Positions 62,531-64,000 of a stretch of DNA of 64,000 nucleotides are shown piece after piece. The translations under genes and the position numbers were made by a program. The notes below the pieces were generated by a model that saw only the letters and a list, made by a program, of their open reading frames with translations, was not told the origin of the DNA and made no database searches. This stretch comes from Neodiprion pinetum (lineage: Eukaryota; Arthropoda; Insecta; Hymenoptera; Diprionidae). The number at the start of each line of letters is the position of its first letter. Within the stretch, counting starts at the first letter, position 1. Where the stretch lies: positions 40,669,026 to 40,733,025 of the forward strand of contig NC_060234.1 in the NCBI RefSeq assembly GCF_021155775.2, read 5' to 3'.

Positions 62531-64000
62531 GTTTGTTTTTTTATTTTTTTTCTCTTGTTTCCTCTTCTCACTCTACGGCGTTGAAATATCCGGAAGTCGT
62601 CTCAAAAACGCTCCCGCGCAAGCAAATCTCGCGATATAGCCTCGCTGAGGAGTCGATCGTAGGTATTCTCAGACACTTGTTACACTGCGTCTGATTGTTT
62701 GTCGTCTCAAAGTGCGACTCTAGAACCGGATTTAATAACGTCTATCTAGTCGTACTGCAATGCGGAAGATCATCGGCACTTGATTGTTCTTCTAGATACT
62801 TTGGCGGAAAACTTCATCCGTTTGAAATATATCACAGTACGGTGTGCAGGTTTCACTCCGGCGAAGCTGATTGTGAGTACAAAATTGTACGCGTTATATT
62901 GGATTGAAAAAGCTTTGCCAATAGCGAATATTTCAATTTCCCTGCCTGGATCCCCCGGTGGTAGTACTTCATACTGAAATATCCTTTTGTTGCATACCGG
63001 AAACAATTCAAACCAACCGATCTGTTGAAAAATGAATCATGTATCGTAGTTGGAGAAATTTTTCTCAGCGAGAAGATTATTGCCAACGTTTTGCGGTTGC
63101 AATAAAAGGATTCAATCCACGTGGGAAACATGATATGTTTTTCCAATTAATATTCCGTAGGTTATTCGTTTAGTCCTTTTTTTTTTTGTTGCTATTTTAG
63201 AAATTCAATGTGAGAACGATACAGATTAATCGTGCAGCGATGAAAACGGCCTATTCCGAAACAGTAAACAACTGCTTTTGACACTTGCATCGAACCCCGA
63301 AGCTTCATCGAGTCTGTCGTTTATGCATACACGAAATCTGTCAATATCAGGAAACTTGCGACAGTGAAATTTCAGCTCTTCTTCAGGGAACGTCACGTGC
63401 AGCCTGAATTTTTCATTTCTACAAAGTTTCGCTATCGCCGTAAGGAGGTTCCTTATAAAAGGTAGCATAAGCAAATACGCCAGACAGTACTGATCGTTTG
63501 GCTCGCGATTCTCTACAGCTAATCTAGGTATAAAATAATAAGGTGCATCTTTTAGAGACCTGTATATAGTGGTGGAATTAATATTTCGTTCCAAATTTGT
63601 TGACATGAGTCAAGAATCGTGGCTCGAATTGGTCTCGTCTCACTCACTCTTACGGATCGTGTACTCTAAGATCAGATTAAAAGTCACTTTTGATGGTAAG
63701 GTCTGAATTGCTGCCACGTTTGACGTGGAGTTGAATGCGAAACCGATTTAAAATTAAGCGTTATACTCGATTATGTCGGACCAACGACCGCACGGTGATG
63801 AGAGAATTAAAACCCTTGGTTCGACACTCAGCATCTTGCAGTTGAATAATCGCCGGTAATTGGCAATTAGGATAAAGGCAACGATATTCAAAACTGAAGA
63901 CGGTATCGGGCCGTCTTGTTAATCGAGATGCTACGGACTGATTACGGAATAAAGAAGGTCAGAAGATCGTTGTCAGTGACGATCGCTCACTCGATTCATC

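Larger units (their letters stand above)
56741..64000. other. non-coding stretch with simple repeats
   Basis: Contains a pyrimidine tract of T and TTTTTC units (57352-57386) and A- or T-rich tracts at about 57870-57882, 58508-58542, 59526-59542 and 61750-61770. The longest plus-strand stop-free frames (61226-61822 and 62169-62639) start without ATG and run over homopolymer or GT tracts. Near 56934 a short ATG frame (MAERRTASESHQG...) of 19 codons lies in a GC-richer patch. No gene was recognised. Confidence 0.5.

Noticed and set aside
62169..62639. 156-codon plus-strand open frame
   Set aside because: Runs through the (GT)n tract as a Val/Cys alternation and a poly-T tract. Starts without ATG.
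63058..63075. AAATTTTTCTCAGCGAG resembling a MITE end
   Set aside because: The terminus is altered and there is no adjoining family sequence.
1..64000. CRISPR array, operon, ribosome-binding sites
   Set aside because: No regularly spaced direct repeats and no prokaryotic gene organisation. The DNA is eukaryotic.

Overview
This is eukaryotic nuclear DNA, most probably from an insect. It has moderate AT richness with local CpG-rich patches, many poly(A)/poly(T) and dinucleotide tracts, small non-autonomous transposons, no operon-like gene packing and no open frame above about 200 codons. A hymenopteran source would fit this texture, but no sequence feature proves it. I recognise no conserved protein family, tRNA, rRNA, known miRNA or CRISPR array on either strand. 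The window is best read as intergenic or long-intron DNA. Most open frames look like chance, and several of the longer ones lack an ATG at their upstream end.

1-30 kb: mostly unique non-coding DNA. At 2.2-4.3 kb there is a cluster of protein-like short frames with good splice-site look-alikes, one carrying a gag-like motif; this could be a small spliced gene or a decayed retroelement. A degenerate ~30-bp minisatellite lies at 5.68-5.80 kb, G-tracts at 12.07-12.25 kb and a triplet-repeat cluster at 15.5-16.3 kb that overlaps a serine-rich ATG frame on the minus strand. Two copies of an unidentified ~0.6-kb dispersed repeat lie at 18.36 and 24.17 kb; their middle 363 bases align without any indel. 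A TATA-like box and two open frames sit at 24.9-26.0 kb.

30-57 kb: a transposon-rich part. Six copies of one ~430-bp MITE with CACTGAGA-type terminal inverted repeats, flanked by TA in the best copies, lie between 30.4 and 51.6 kb. Three members of a second family, long-inverted-repeat (foldback) elements that end in C-rich ACCCCCACCC-like sequence and are built of degenerate CGAAA/TTTCG words, lie at 39.3, 50.1 and 55.9 kb. Between them are GA, CT, TA and TTC microsatellites, ATTAATCGATTAATCG word clusters and a CpG/GC-rich block with a long C-tract at 47.2-47.5 kb.

57-64 kb: AT-rich non-coding DNA with simple repeats only. The clearest results are the two inverted-repeat transposon families and the uneven identity of the 18.4/24.2-kb repeat pair. 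All coding calls are tentative.
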